In this document: in pieces, positions 22,173 through 34,018 of the stretch
Position numbering within the stretch: position 1 is the first letter of the stretch
How the letters are laid out: every line of letters starts with the position of its first letter
Assembly (NCBI GenBank): GCA_964036195.1
Contig: OZ038452.1
Coordinates: 4,830,704-4,894,703 of the forward strand
Reading direction: 5' to 3'
DNA from: Sphaerolaimus hirsutus
Taxonomy: Eukaryota; Nematoda; Chromadorea; Monhysterida; Sphaerolaimidae
Length of the DNA stretch: 64,000 nucleotides
Program-made: the position numbers and the translations under genes
Notes under the pieces: model-generated
The model's input: only the letters and a program-made list of their open reading frames with translations
Told to the model about the DNA's origin: nothing
The model's database searches: none

Positions 22173-25100
22173 ATGCATTGCCCAGACACGCCGGCCGGCG
22201 GCAAGAACGACTCCGTCGACGGCGGCGGCACCAACCATGGCCGCGGCGCCCAGTCCCGCGCCGGGCGGCAGAAAGCGCCGCGTCGCAGTCAGCAGCCGGC
22301 CGGCCAGCGGCAGCCCGGCCCGGCTAAGAAGACGCAAAGTTAGGGGGGGTGGATGTGTTTGGGTGGGGGGTGTCCTTCAGGTGTTATCTGAGACCATGTT
22401 AAGTGTAAAATGTCAAACAGAAATTGTGAAAGTGTGAAAAGTCATGCAAAATGTGATGAAAAATGTTTAACGACCACAATTTTGTGGACATTTTACATGA
22501 CTTTTGTAACTACTTTTATGACATTTGTCCTTATGCAGGGCAATTTACAGGGTCTGGGAATGACACCTGCACATGCTGCTGTGAAGCTTTGAACACGTCA
22601 CACGGTTGCATGATGAATAATTGATGTAAAAATTTATGATTGTTAATGCAAAGATTCTCACACATGCGAAAAGTGCCAACTTGTCAACCAGTTTCAACTT
22701 TACCTGTCCCAAATAACCATTGTTAAACCACCAAACAATCGACCCTCCCCAGGAGGTCGCAACAGTGCCCTGAAAGTGGAAAGCGGCGACACGAACGGCA
22801 GCGAGGAGGCGGCGCCGCTGCCGCCCACGCCGCCCGCGCTCGCCACCAAGGCGCGCGCCAACTTGCACACGTACAGACTCATTGATGAGGTAAATATTGA
22901 TAGGTTTTGGGTGTCTGGATTTGAATTTGGTATTTTTTAGTTTGTGGTGACGGCAGGGGAATGATGTAAATTGGTAGTACACCTAGGGTTGGCCGATGTT
23001 TTTTTTTTAACGTTTTTTTTAATAAAAAAAACGTTTTTTTTTACAAAAAAAAACATGATGTCCGAAATGTTTTTTTTTAAAAACAAACATCGGCTGAAAT
23101 TTTTAGTACTAAGCACTAGGTATTTTGCAAAATTTTTGCGCGCAAGCGCGCAATTTCACACACAAATTGACATTGGTGGTTGTTTTCATTGGTTTTGTTG
23201 CATTTTTAGTATCAAAACATCCATTTCTATGTGCTACCATGGGTGAATAAGCCGACATATGTTGCTGTAATATATAATATTGAGGTAATGTGCTTCCATG
23301 TACCTCCACAATGTGTAACTTCACTCCCAAAGTAACAACCTCCTTTTATAACATTGTTTGATCACCATTCTGCGCCAAACTTTACCTGAAGTCACGAACA
23401 TTCGACTATAAGGCGATATACGAACGATATGTTGACGAAAAATGGATATTTTTGACACAAATCACCACTTATAATGCTATCCCATGGCTCCACAGCCATT
23501 ATATGGTCATATTTAACATCACAGAGTATTGCCAGTGTCTGATATACCTATATATGTTGACACTAGGTCATATCTGGGAGCTTTTAAAAAAAACATCGAG
23601 TTAAAAAAAAACGTTTTTTTTCCAACCCTAAGTACACCATGTATTTACATTGCATATACTCGGCGGACATCACAGTATTGAAACCTACCATACCTCATCT
23701 GAATAATGAACCAAAAATTATACATTTTTCATCATAATATTTCCTTTTTAGTATGGAATAATTAATCACGAAATTTATCACAAGATTTTAGGGGGTCTCT
23801 CGAGGAGGGGGGTCAATTCAAGCGGGGGATGGTTCGAGTAAACACGGTACATTCCCATTCACCCGTTAACCCCCACCCTTCATCTCAGCAACTTGGCGCC
23901 GCCTCTGCTGCGGCGGCGGCGGTGTCCAACCTGACGCCGGGCACCCTGCTGCAGCTGCGGCTGCCCGACACGGGCGGCTACGGGGTGCAGCAGATCGGGC
24001 CGCAGCTGGCGCCCATGATCGGCGACTCGCGGCACGCGCTCGTTCGTTTTCATTTGGCTGCTATTGTGTTAGGCTTCAGACGGGACAACGGTCTGCCTGA
24101 CTGTATTTACCTGGCTCGAGATTCGATTTTCTCCGACTCGCCCGCGACGACCGGAAAAATTTGGGGGCTGTGTGACTCAAACTCGAGTTTGAAAAAGCTA
24201 GTTTCGAGCCCCAGTAGCTATACTAAAAAACCCACACCATTACGTTGATGGGTTTTATTTTCTCTTTTTCTACATACCTATTTGGCGTGTCAGTATCTTG
24301 CAAATGCAAACTCTTGCATTCTCACTGTGTACATCGCCCATTCCTTTATCCAGGGGTCTCCTAGGGGGGGGGGCGCTCAGCTATCTATCTATCCCGAGGC
24401 AATTTTTTTTGCTACTATCCCCAAAGACCCCCCCCCCCCCAAATCGCTCAGCTATCTATCTATCTGGAGTCGTTTTTGAGAAATATTGCCCCAATTTTCG
24501 CTCAAAATCACTAATTTTCGCACCTTTTTATAGTTTTTCACCTTCAAAATCGTGCTTTCCGGCTATATACATGGTTATATACCTATTGGTCTGTCGGGAA
24601 AGTTCGTGCCGTTTCAGGATCGTCGCCCATTGGATCGTCCTGGACGATCAGTGGGCATTCAGCCGGCGTATATAAGCTGGAATTTATCCAAGCATAAATT
24701 TTTACCACAAAATTGATTACGTAAAAGTCGATGCAGTGCTGATTTATCTCTCAATAATGTTCAAAACTCAACGTGCACGATCCAGCGTTTCCGTAGTTTT
24801 CGATTTTTCGATGAAATTTCAATGTAAAATCGGCTGGAAACATAAAGTAGGAGATATGTATTATCATCCACTTTTAAACACCTTCCCGGTCACGTCCGGC
24901 ACCCATTTTTTGATTTTACGTCTTACATCCTATCCCCAGTTCTAGGGCGCCCCATAGGCTGAAACTTGGGGGAGATATTGGCACAACCCCCCTCTACTTC
25001 GCATGAATTGGGGGGGTCGCTGCGACCCCTCTCAGGGTGGGTCGCCCTAAGTGCAAAATTTTTTTTGGCTTTTTTGGTGTCCCACAGCAGGTCCGGCACC

Positions 25101-28100
25101 CGCTGATTTCTGAGCTGTGGGAGGAGTATAAATGTAAAATTTTGGGGATGTGTTACCAACACCCCTCCCCTACTATACACTATTCCAAAATGTGAGATTT
25201 ATGTGAAACATTTCTCAAAAATTCGCTTATTCTCTAAAAAAACACCACTCCCCAATAGATGGATGACAAAAAATTAACTTTTTGGAACTTTTTTATTAGA
25301 CACTTCAAGAGATGGTTTACGATACTTTAAAGGGAAGGGTTTGATGTTTAAAGTTACGTAAAGAACCATACCTCTAAAATGCCTGCATTGCAAAATTTAC
25401 TTGGGGGGAATTTCAAAGTGTAAATTTTGTAAATTTTTGTTCCTGCAATGATGTCATTATGATGTCATAAAATTCACCCTAAGTAAATTTTGTAATGCAG
25501 GCATTTTAGAGGTATGGTTCTTTACAAAACTTTAAACATCAAACCGTTCCCTTTAAAGTATCATAAACCATCTCTTCAAGTGTCTAATAAAAAAGTTCCA
25601 AAAAGTGAATTTTTGGTCATCCATCTATTGGGGAGTGGTGTTTTTTTAGAGAATAAGCGAATTTTTGAGAAATTTTTCACATTTATTTCACATTATTGAA
25701 TAGTGTATAGTAGGGGAGTGGTGTAGGTAACACATCTCCAAAATTTTAGATTTATACCCCTCCCACAGCTCAGAAATCAGCGGGTGCCGGACCTGCTGTG
25801 GGACACCAAAAAAGCCGAAAAAATGTTTGCACTTAGGGCGACCCACGCTGAGAGGGGTCGCCGCGACCCCCCAAATTCGTGCGAAGTAGAGGGGGGTTGC
25901 GCCAATGTCTCCCCCAAGTTTCAGCCTCTGGGGTGCCCTAGAACTGGGGATAGGATGTGAGAAGTAAAATAAAAAAATGGGTGCCGGACGTGACCGGGAA
26001 GGTGTTTATGTAATCAATTTCGCGGTAAACTTTTATTTTTAAATTTTACGTTGAGCAGTAATTCCAGCTTTTATACACCGACTCAAAACTCACAATCCCC
26101 GACCATCCAAGGGAAGACGGAACGAACTTTCCCGACAGCCCAATATTTTTAGCCATTTTAAAGCTAATTTTGGCTACTTTTAACTGATTATTAGCGATTT
26201 TTTCCCTTTCTGCCCCCCCCAAGCCCCCCCCCAGAAAAATTTTCATCTATCTATCCCTCCGGAGGAGCTATTTGCTAAATATCTATCTAGCCCCCGCGAG
26301 GGTCAAAATCCTGGAGACCCCTGCCTTCATCCAGCACCCCCTCACTGCGCAGCTCGTGGGCGCGCCCCAATTCGGCGGCACGTTGGACGCCTCTCGCCCG
26401 TCCATGGGCGGCGGGCTGCAGCTGCCGTCGGCGGCAGAGTTGCTGCGGCACGGCGCCACCACGCATTCGATGCACCCGGTGAGTCGATGGGGTACTTATG
26501 TTGTAGTCGAATTATTTGGCACTTTGCTGGAACTGTTTAAAGTGTAAAATGAAGAAAAAAAAGATTGGTACACATCAGGTGCCAGTTCCGCAAAATGAGA
26601 AGTGAGAAGGCAAAGGCGAAGTAAAAGCGCAAAGGCGAAGTGAAATGGCAAGTGAATTGGCAAAAGCGAAGAGAAATTTCTTTTTCTTTTTTTTACTTCG
26701 CTTTTGCCAATTCACTTGCCGTTTCACTTCGCCTTTGCGCTTTTACTTCGCCTTTGCTATTTCACTTTTCACTTCTCATTTTGCGGAACTGGCCCCTGGC
26801 CACTTAAATAGTGCATGATGTGTCGAACCCCGCCGCAGACCACCAGCACGGTGCTGCTGCCCAATTCGAACTACCTGTTCAAGTTGGACCAACAACCTAC
26901 ACCCACCGCGCTGGGCGTCCGAGCGGCGGCCGCGCTGCGCGGCGGCGCCGCCGAACCCGTCGAGGGCACGTCGTCGTCCACGGTGGACCTGGCGGACAGC
27001 TTGATCGCGAACATGTTCGCCGGCAGCAGCGACGCGCCGCCGGCCACCAGCGCCCAGTGCAGCGGCGCGTCCGAGGCGAGCGACATGGCGGCAGGTCGGT
27101 CGACCGCCGGCGCCACGTATGTTACCAGCGCGTCGACGGCCGCCGGCGGCAGCACGCAGATCGGGCCCGAGCCGGCCGGCAGACCCGTGCCCGGCTCGTT
27201 GCTCACGCTCACGTTGGCCGGCGGCTCCAGAGGTGAGAGCTAGTAGAGAAGTTTTAGAAACATTTTATATAAGTGAGAAGTAAAATGAATGGTGGAAGTT
27301 ACATGGGAAGTAGAAAGTCTACTTAGCATTTTACTTTTTACTTCTGATATCACTTCTGAATTTACCTCTCATTTCACTTCAAAAATGTTTTTTACTTCCC
27401 CACTTTCGGTATTGGCACCTCGTCATTTTTGCCCATGATTTTTTTACTTTTTTCATGCTCTACTGCTTTTATCACTCGCAGTGTTCTCCCGAGGACCGCA
27501 GGGGGATTTGTGCGCCATCAATGCGCAACATTTTACGAATAACGCGGTTTATGCTCAGTCTAATTATTCATCGGTAAGCTTTTTTCTTGCAGAATCACGG
27601 AAAGGGTTTTTTTTCTGTGATTTCTTGTTGAATCGCAAAGGGGTTTTTTCTGTGGGTTTTTTTTGTAGAATCGCAAAGAGGGTTTTTCTGTGGTTTTTAT
27701 CTGTCGCTGTTCCGAGAACACGGTTTCTGGTGTTTTATCCTCCTGTTTTTACTCGCCGCCTGAGTACAGAAAGCGTAATTTCTTTTCAGTTGGTGGGGCC
27801 GCAATCGCTCAACAACAACATCGACCAGCAGAATGACCCCGTCCTTGGCGCAGTTGTGGTCGGTTATATTTTCGTTTAAAAGTTTTCCGTATCGGAAGAT
27901 GGTTGCTATTCGATGTTGACATATCGTTTCAGCCCAAGGCGCTACACGGGCTGGCTTTTACGCCGTTTCAAATTTTAGTTGATCGGTCACTCGATCGATC
28001 GGAACAATTTTAAAGTGCATTGTCATATCGATATCGATGAATGTCGACTAAACAATGTCGATATCGATTCATCATCATCGACGATGACGGGTTGATAGAT

Positions 28101-31100
28101 ACAATTTGCACGCGGCCAATTCCCCCGCAGGCGAGCCAATCCTCGAGCAGAAACACCCGCTTATACGGCGCGGGCGCGGGCGGCGGCGGCAGCCACACGC
28201 TGGTGCTGCAGTCGGGCGGCGGCGCGGCCGGCGGCAACAAGTTCCACCTGTCCTTCGGCGTGCCGTCGGGCGCCGACGAGGTGGCCACTTCGGGCGCGCT
28301 GCACAGTTTGCAGGCGACCGCGTCCACGGCGGCCGCCAGCTTGAAGCCGTGGCCCCCGTCGGTGATCGTCGAGCCGCTGTTCTCGCAGGCCGCTAATAAT
28401 GATGGTGAGTTCTGAGTGGAAAGGTTGTGGAGGGTGAGTTTTTTGCGGGGGTCGCCACCACCTCTGCGGGGTTTTTTTGCGCAAGTTTTGTTATGGTACA
28501 AATTTCTGCAATTCCCTTATTTCTCTTCTCATCCCGGAAGGAGGAGAACTATATAGCTCCTCGGCAGCAGTCGTGCACCCTGTAAAGTAAAGTGTGATGT
28601 GAAATATTATCCATATTTGTCGAATGTCATGCAAAATGTCAAAATTTCAGTGATAAAACCTTTCATTTTTATTGACATTTTACGTGATATTTGACATGCC
28701 GCAGGGACGTAGCCAGGATTTTTGAGCGGGGGGGCGGATTGTATACGGAGCCCGGCGAACGGGGGGGGGCGGCGCCCCCCCCCCCTAAAATTTTACCCCT
28801 GTTGTAGGGGAATGGCGCCATGGCGCTGGCGCCATTCGTAGGCGTCACGCCATGGCGCTACTGGCGTTGGCATTGGCGCCAAAACAGCAGTATACGTCTG
28901 TATTTTACAGGCATATACAGCGACATGGACAGAAATTGAGTCCATTTTCACTGGCTTTTAGGCCGCGAAGACTGGTCAGCCAAAAATATATGTTGTGAAG
29001 GGAGAATGCGCGCTTGCGCGCAAAAATTTTTCAAACTGTCGACAAAATCGTCGTCTGAAAGTGCCATTTTTGGCACATTTTTTGGTCCGGCCCGGGAGGG
29101 GGGGCGGCCGCCCCCCCCCGCCCCCCCCCTGGCTACGTCCTTGACATGCCGTGACTGTCCCCCGGACAACCATGCATAAAATTTAATTAAAAGCATTAAA
29201 CGCATTTTAATTCGCAAATTTTTAACGCAAAAGCCATTTCAAATGCTGATAAACATCAAGGAAAAGCAACGTGTATTACCCTGAAAAGTGACCCCCCCCC
29301 CTGATTCAGCGGAAGGCAACGGGGTGGTGGTGCAAGTGAAGACTGAGGTGCCGGCGCCCTCGTCGAACATCTCGTCGTCGTCGTGGCTGGTCGACCGGCC
29401 GCAGCTGGACAACGGGCCGCCCAGCGACGGGCACGGCCGCGCCCTACACTCTGCCGCCAGCGCCCGCCTGCACCACTTCGCCCCCGGCTCCAACACTGTC
29501 AAGGTGCGTGCTCGTGAAATTCTCAAAGCATTGAAAGCTCAGAGCCTGGAAAATGTCAAATGTCAAATGGCATGTCTAGTGTGAACCGTCATGTAAAATG
29601 CCGTGTAAAATGGCAAACGTCCGCTTAAAAAATAAACGTTTCCATTAGACCGCATTTACACGGGGTTTCTTTTGTGACGACTCGACAACACTAAAAGGTT
29701 CAATAAGTTGAGTTACCCGACAGCCGGCGACAACAGCAACATTTTTTCAGATGTTATAACTATTGAGTTACGAGCACGATTCTGCAATTTCACATACAAA
29801 TACGCCTAGGTAAGTAGAATGTTTAGCTGACCACTTTTTCTCATGGATATGGAACCGTTTTAATCAATTTATTGAACTTTTTATTTTTGCCGAGTTGTCA
29901 CAAAAAAAACGTGTAAACGCGCCCTTATGGTAATTAAAAAACATTTATTGATTTCTGTAGTTATACCTAAGCTGATCAAACCGAGCATCATGTCTGCGTA
30001 GATATACTAGGCGGACATCACACTTAGTATGAAAACCTACCATAACCCATCTGAATAATGAACCAAAAATTATACAGTTTTTCATCATAATATTTCATTT
30101 ATACTATGGAATAATAAATTACGGTATTTATCACAAGATTTTATTCAGAAAATTATGGTAGGTTTTCATACTAGGTGTGCTGTCCGCCGAGTATACATAC
30201 ATATTTACAAATACTGTATTTCCTCGAAATTGGCAGCAATTAACATCATGCACATTGCATACATGCTGTATTTACATGTTTGCAGACGGGGGTATTTCGG
30301 GGGGTGGGGTATTTTTTCCTCAGCTCGCTCAGACGTGGAGGTATTTTTTCGTTGGGTCAATTAAAGGGGGGGTGTCGAGGAAATATGGTAAGTTTTCTCT
30401 CATCTCATCATTGTCTTTCCGGGAGTTCACAGGGCAAATTTTCCATCGGACCAAATAGTATCTTCCCCCCCCTTGTCACTCGACCACCATTACCCACAAA
30501 CCCCAATCATAATCCCCCCCTCTCAACACAGATCGACTCGGACACGTTGATCGAGCGGGTCGAGTCGCTGGACGGCGGCGCGACGCCGACCGCGCTGCAC
30601 AGCGACGGCGAGGAGCACCCGCAGTGCGGCAGCGTGCCGCCCGCCATGACGCTCGCAGAGGAGAGGGCGGCCACCAGACGCGCGCTGCTCGAGCGACTGG
30701 ATGATGAGGAGCATGATATATACATCGATACGAAGGACCTGTGCCACCGGGTGCCCGCTCGCAGAGTCTGTGGAATGCTGTGGGAAGTGACTAATGTCGT
30801 GCAAAGTGTCTAAAGTCTTGTGAAATGTCTACGTTTGGCGTTTTCCAGGGGGGCACTCCCAGTCCCTTTGAAGTGCCGTGTAAAATGTCAAATGTCATGC
30901 AAAATGTCAAAAGTCATCGAAAATTCCCTGCAAAATGGCAAACGTACGTTTGCCATTTTGCAGGGCATTTTACATGACTTTTAACACTTTGAATGACACT
31001 TGACATTTAACACGGACTGGGAGTGGCACCTGGGCATTTTTAATGACTTTAGACACTTTCCATGACATCGGACATTTTACAGGGCATTTTACAGGTTCTG

Positions 31101-32416
31101 GGAGTGCCTCACAGATCGCGTACGAACTCAAGCAGTTCTCCATACCGCAAGCGGTGTTCGCCGATCAGATACTCGGCCGGTCGCAGGGCACTTTGTCCGA
31201 CTTGTTGCGCAACCCCAAGCCGTGGAACAAGCTCAAGTCGGGCAGGGAGACGTTCCGCCGCATGTACAATTGGCTGCGACTGGCGCCCGAGCAGCGGCTG
31301 CAGCTGCTCGACTTGTACAAGCTGCCGCCCACGTCGAGCGGCCAGTGCGCCGCGGCGGCGGCCGCTGCGGCTGCCGTCGCTGCAGTTGCAGCCGTGGTGC
31401 CCGCGTCGAGAAAACGCCGGCACAGCGACAGAAAAGTAGTTGATAATCGCGCCGCGCTGGAGAACATTGACCAGGCGCAAACGTCGTCTGATGGAGATGG
31501 TCTGTGTTCACCTGGCAAAAGTGTGAGTTGCGGTTTTTTCTGTTTGATTTCTTGCTTGTTACATATTTATTGTTGGTTTCGAGTCTCTTGAGTTAGTTAG
31601 GTTTGTTCATAAGTTTATATTTTCAGATGAGAAGATCGGATTCCGGTTCGAAGCGACATCGTCTCGTGTTTTCGGACATTCAGAAGCGTACACTTCAGGT
31701 ATGGTTGATGAAATTTATCGGTACACTTGTCGACGTGCCGCGACTGCATTTTTGCCGCCGCGCAGGCCATCTTCAAAGAGACGCAGCGGCCGTCGCGCGA
31801 GATGCAGCAGGCGATCGCCGAGCACCTGAAGCTGGACCTGTCCACGGTGGCCAACTACTTCATGAACGCGCGCCGGCGCAGTCGCAACTCCGAACCGTTC
31901 GTCGAGGACGAGCCCGAGCCGAACCAGCTGGTGCGGCCGATCACGCCGCCGCCGCTGGCGCACCTGACCGACCTGCCCGCCAGACCCGCCAAGGGCCGCC
32001 CGCCCAGACATCCGGCGCGGGTGCCGCCGCTGCACGCGACCCAGCGGCCAGCCGGGTTCGCGCGGCGCCCCGTCTCCGGCTCGACTGCCACGGCCACGTC
32101 GCCGGCGGGCGCGGGCGCTGCCGCGACGACGAGCAGCGGCGCGACGGCGTCCAGCGGCTCGTCGGTGTACGACCGGCACGTGCCGGTGATGTCGCTGTCG
32201 TGCTCGTCGGACCAGCACGCGGGCAACAAGCCGACCACGGTGGCGCAGCGCAGACGGCGCAACAACGGGCGGGCGGCCATGGGCGCGCTCGCCGCCGCCG
32301 CCAACGTGCTGCACGTGGACGGCGACGAGGGCGACGACGAGCAGCCGCCCGACCCGGTGCGCATCGAGCCCGACGACCTGCCCGACGTGGACGACGACGA
32401 GCTGGCCGTCGACTGA
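22173..32416 (+). CDS. onecut: Onecut-class CUT-homeodomain transcription factor, 13 exons
   Basis: This is a nuclear DNA-binding regulator of the onecut (HNF6) family, neural in most invertebrates. Exons: 22173-22338 (start tentative; an acceptor at 22185 suggests an upstream exon), 22753-22889, 23889-24041, 26335-26478, 26839-27232, 27482-27573, 27790-27858, 28131-28404, 29310-29503, 30532-30750, 31115-31522, 31627-31698 and 31766-32416 (TGA). Phase holds throughout, giving about 990 codons. The first 600 residues are low-complexity Ala/Gly/Ser-rich. The CUT domain (about 606-690) reads DLCHR then IAYELKQFSIPQAVFADQIL and SQGTLSDLLRNPKPW. The homeodomain (about 757-818) is split by an intron after TLQ and ends VANYFMNARRRS, carrying the class-specific F48 and M50. 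A basic patch (QRRRRNNGRAAM) and an acidic tail follow. Exons 1-3 are supported by phase and splice signals only. Confidence 0.95.
22984..23630. mobile_element. hAT-like MITE in onecut intron, perfect 8-bp duplication
   Basis: Termini tagggttgg and ccaaccct(a) are flanked by identical agtacacc at 22976-22983 and 23631-23638. Poly-T/A stretches with aacgttttt sit just inside both ends. It is related to the element at 1824-2438 (shared gcgcgcaagcgcgcaa motif). Confidence 0.85.
24593..26148. mobile_element. Mariner-like TIR element enclosing a foldback
   Basis: The left end ttggtctgtcgggaaagttc and right end gaactttcccgacagcccaa are inverted, each next to TA, as in Tc1/mariner elements. Homology between the two ends extends about 150 bases inward (acaaaattgatta, tataagctggaatt). 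No transposase frame survives. Confidence 0.6.
24885..26008. repeat. Very long foldback (arms about 540 bases)
   Basis: The left arm from accttcccggtcacgtccgg to about 25435 is repeated inverted to 26008. Differences are few and there is a short spacer (gttcctgcaatgatgtcatt). Diverged relatives lie at 35960-36125 and 43540-44560. Confidence 0.8.
26576..26799. repeat. Foldback of the ggtgccagttccgcaa family
   Basis: It begins caggtgccagttccgcaaaa and ends with its inverse, ttttgcggaactggccc. The arms are short aagtgaaatggcaagtgaat units. Relatives lie at 37545-38290, 41312-41535, 41530-41713 and 60179-60317. Confidence 0.7.
28702..29143. mobile_element. hAT-like element in onecut intron, perfect 8-bp duplication
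   Basis: Ends cagggacgtagccagg and cctggctacgtccttg are inverted. Identical acatgccg flanks lie at 28694-28701 and 29144-29151. It carries long G and C runs and a nested gcgccatggcgc palindrome, and is inserted in a tgtcatgcaaaatgtc hairpin element. Confidence 0.8.
30000..30390. mobile_element. Family D palindromic MITE followed by a family C MITE
   Basis: Positions 30000-30195 form an element with inverted ends around ggcggacatcacacttagta. Positions about 30218-30390 form a family C copy (ctgtatttcctcgaaatt ... gtcgaggaaatatggta). Both are in the onecut intron before the exon at 30532. Confidence 0.6.
30838..31110. mobile_element. Hairpin element between the two CUT-domain exons
   Basis: The sequence gggcactcccagtcccttt runs into catgcaaaatgtcaaaagtc units, then folds back through gcaaacgtacgtttgc, ending actgggagtggcacctgg near 31047. 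A second partial copy runs to the acceptor, with gttctgggagtgcc only a few bases before the CUT exon at 31115. Confidence 0.65.
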
Positions 32417-32942
32417 GCGCCCGCCGCTCGCGGTGCAATTGTATTTTTACTTGGACGTACTCAATCTGATCAATAGAAGTCCATCCGCGACGTGTTTGAG
32501 AATTGCAGTAAATACCGATTGGCCCAGTGCCAAGTGCTGCGCCGCCGGCGTTTTTATATTCTTGCACTGAGACTTCAGGCACTGGGTTGGAATTAGATTT
32601 TCGGGGCTCGGCGTATCTTGGAAATACCTTCACGCTTTTGTTCCATCTGTGTGTGCGGCGTCGATTAAGATCATGAAATTTTTTGTCAAGTTATCATGTT
32701 CGGAGCTTGTGGCCGACATTCTCAGTATTTCGTGAATCGTTGCATAGCTAAAAACGATTTTTTATATTTCAGGTTTCTCTTTACACATTATTTATTGTGC
32801 ACGGTGGTAGGCTGGGTTTATAATTTAAGCGAAAATTTTTTCATAAATGTGAATTTATATTTAGTTAGTACTGCACCTAGTCACCGCGTAAAGTAAGTAT
32901 TTTTGTCGAATTCTTTGTAAAAATTGCGTTAATTACGCCAAG

Positions 32943-33217
32943 TGCCCTACGCACTAGTTGACAAGGACAACGAATGTCATCTGGTTCCCATCCCAATTCA
33001 AAGCTCTCAAAGTAACACTACACATAAATAGGTATTTACTTCGTACTGGCCTTGTAACTTGCGTATACCGCAATATTTTTGAACGCTGCGACTTCATTTA
33101 CAGCATGATTGAACAGTTTTGCATTTGAACGGCGTTCGTCGGCTCTTGTGCGAGCTTTAAATTGGGATGGGAACCAATTGACATTTGGTGCTTCTAGTCA
33201 ACTAGTGTGTGTAGGGT
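32943..33217. mobile_element. MITE, family A
   Basis: Ends gccctacgcactagttgac and caactagtgtgtgtaggg are inverted. The core tcccatcccaattcaaagc appears in both orientations. Confidence 0.7.
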
Positions 33218-33855
33218 CAATTGTGTGACCTCGATTAAGAGTTTTGTGCGTCACAAGTTTCCCATACTGTCAGTTCACATGTAAACCAGTGACATTTTCC
33301 TGCCGTGTCGCTCGCACGTGGCAAAGTAATGTGGACTTTAGAAGGCCTGAAATCATGTTTAACTGGTTCTTTATGTTTGATATGTAAATATTATACCGGA
33401 ACATGTGACAGCTTAAGAAAAACTGCAATATTTACATATAGACAAAAAATTTAAACTGTTTGAAACGAATGCCTATTCGTGTCCGCGATTGCCGTGTGCG
33501 CAGCGATGCAAGTGCCATACCTTGTAAAATGTGAAATGCCCTGTAAAATGTCAACTGTCACGCAAAGTGTCGAAAGTCATGCAAAATGCCCCGGAAAATG
33601 GCGAACGTTATGTACGTTTGCCATTTTGCAGGGTATTTACCATGACTTCTGACACTTTGCATGACATTTAAAATTTTCAGGCACTTTACACGACTTTTGA
33701 CATTTTACAGGGTCTTGGAGTGCCCCTGGTCTGTAGCGTCATTGTATGTGATTTCAAAGTTCGCGGGACAATGATATTTTTTTGCGGGCCAGTGAAAAAA
33801 AGTCGTTTATTTCTTATTGGAAGGTTTATTAGATATATTTTTTTCTTGTTCTATA

Positions 33856-34018
33856 GGCCCTACACACACTAGTTGACATCGACACTAAATGTCAACTGGT
33901 TCCGATCCCAATTCAAAGCTTGCTGACGAACCGACGAAGACGTTTCAAATGCAAGCTTTGGATTGGGATGGGAACCAGTTGACATTTGTTATCGATGTCA
34001 ATTAGTGTGTGTAGGACC
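33856..34018. mobile_element. MITE, family A, short copy
   Basis: It starts ggccctacacacactagttg and closes with attagtgtgtgtaggacc. At 163 bases it has lost much of the core found in other family A copies. Confidence 0.7.

Larger units (their letters stand above)
24351..26323. mobile_element. hAT-like element of the caggggtctc family, interrupted
   Basis: The left end caggggtctcctag (24351) pairs with ctggagacccctg (to 26323). Flanks cctttatc (24343-24350) and ccttcatc (26324-26331) form a 7/8 duplication. A mariner-like element and a foldback lie inside. The right flank is the splice acceptor of onecut exon 4 (ccttcatccag|CAC). Confidence 0.75.
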
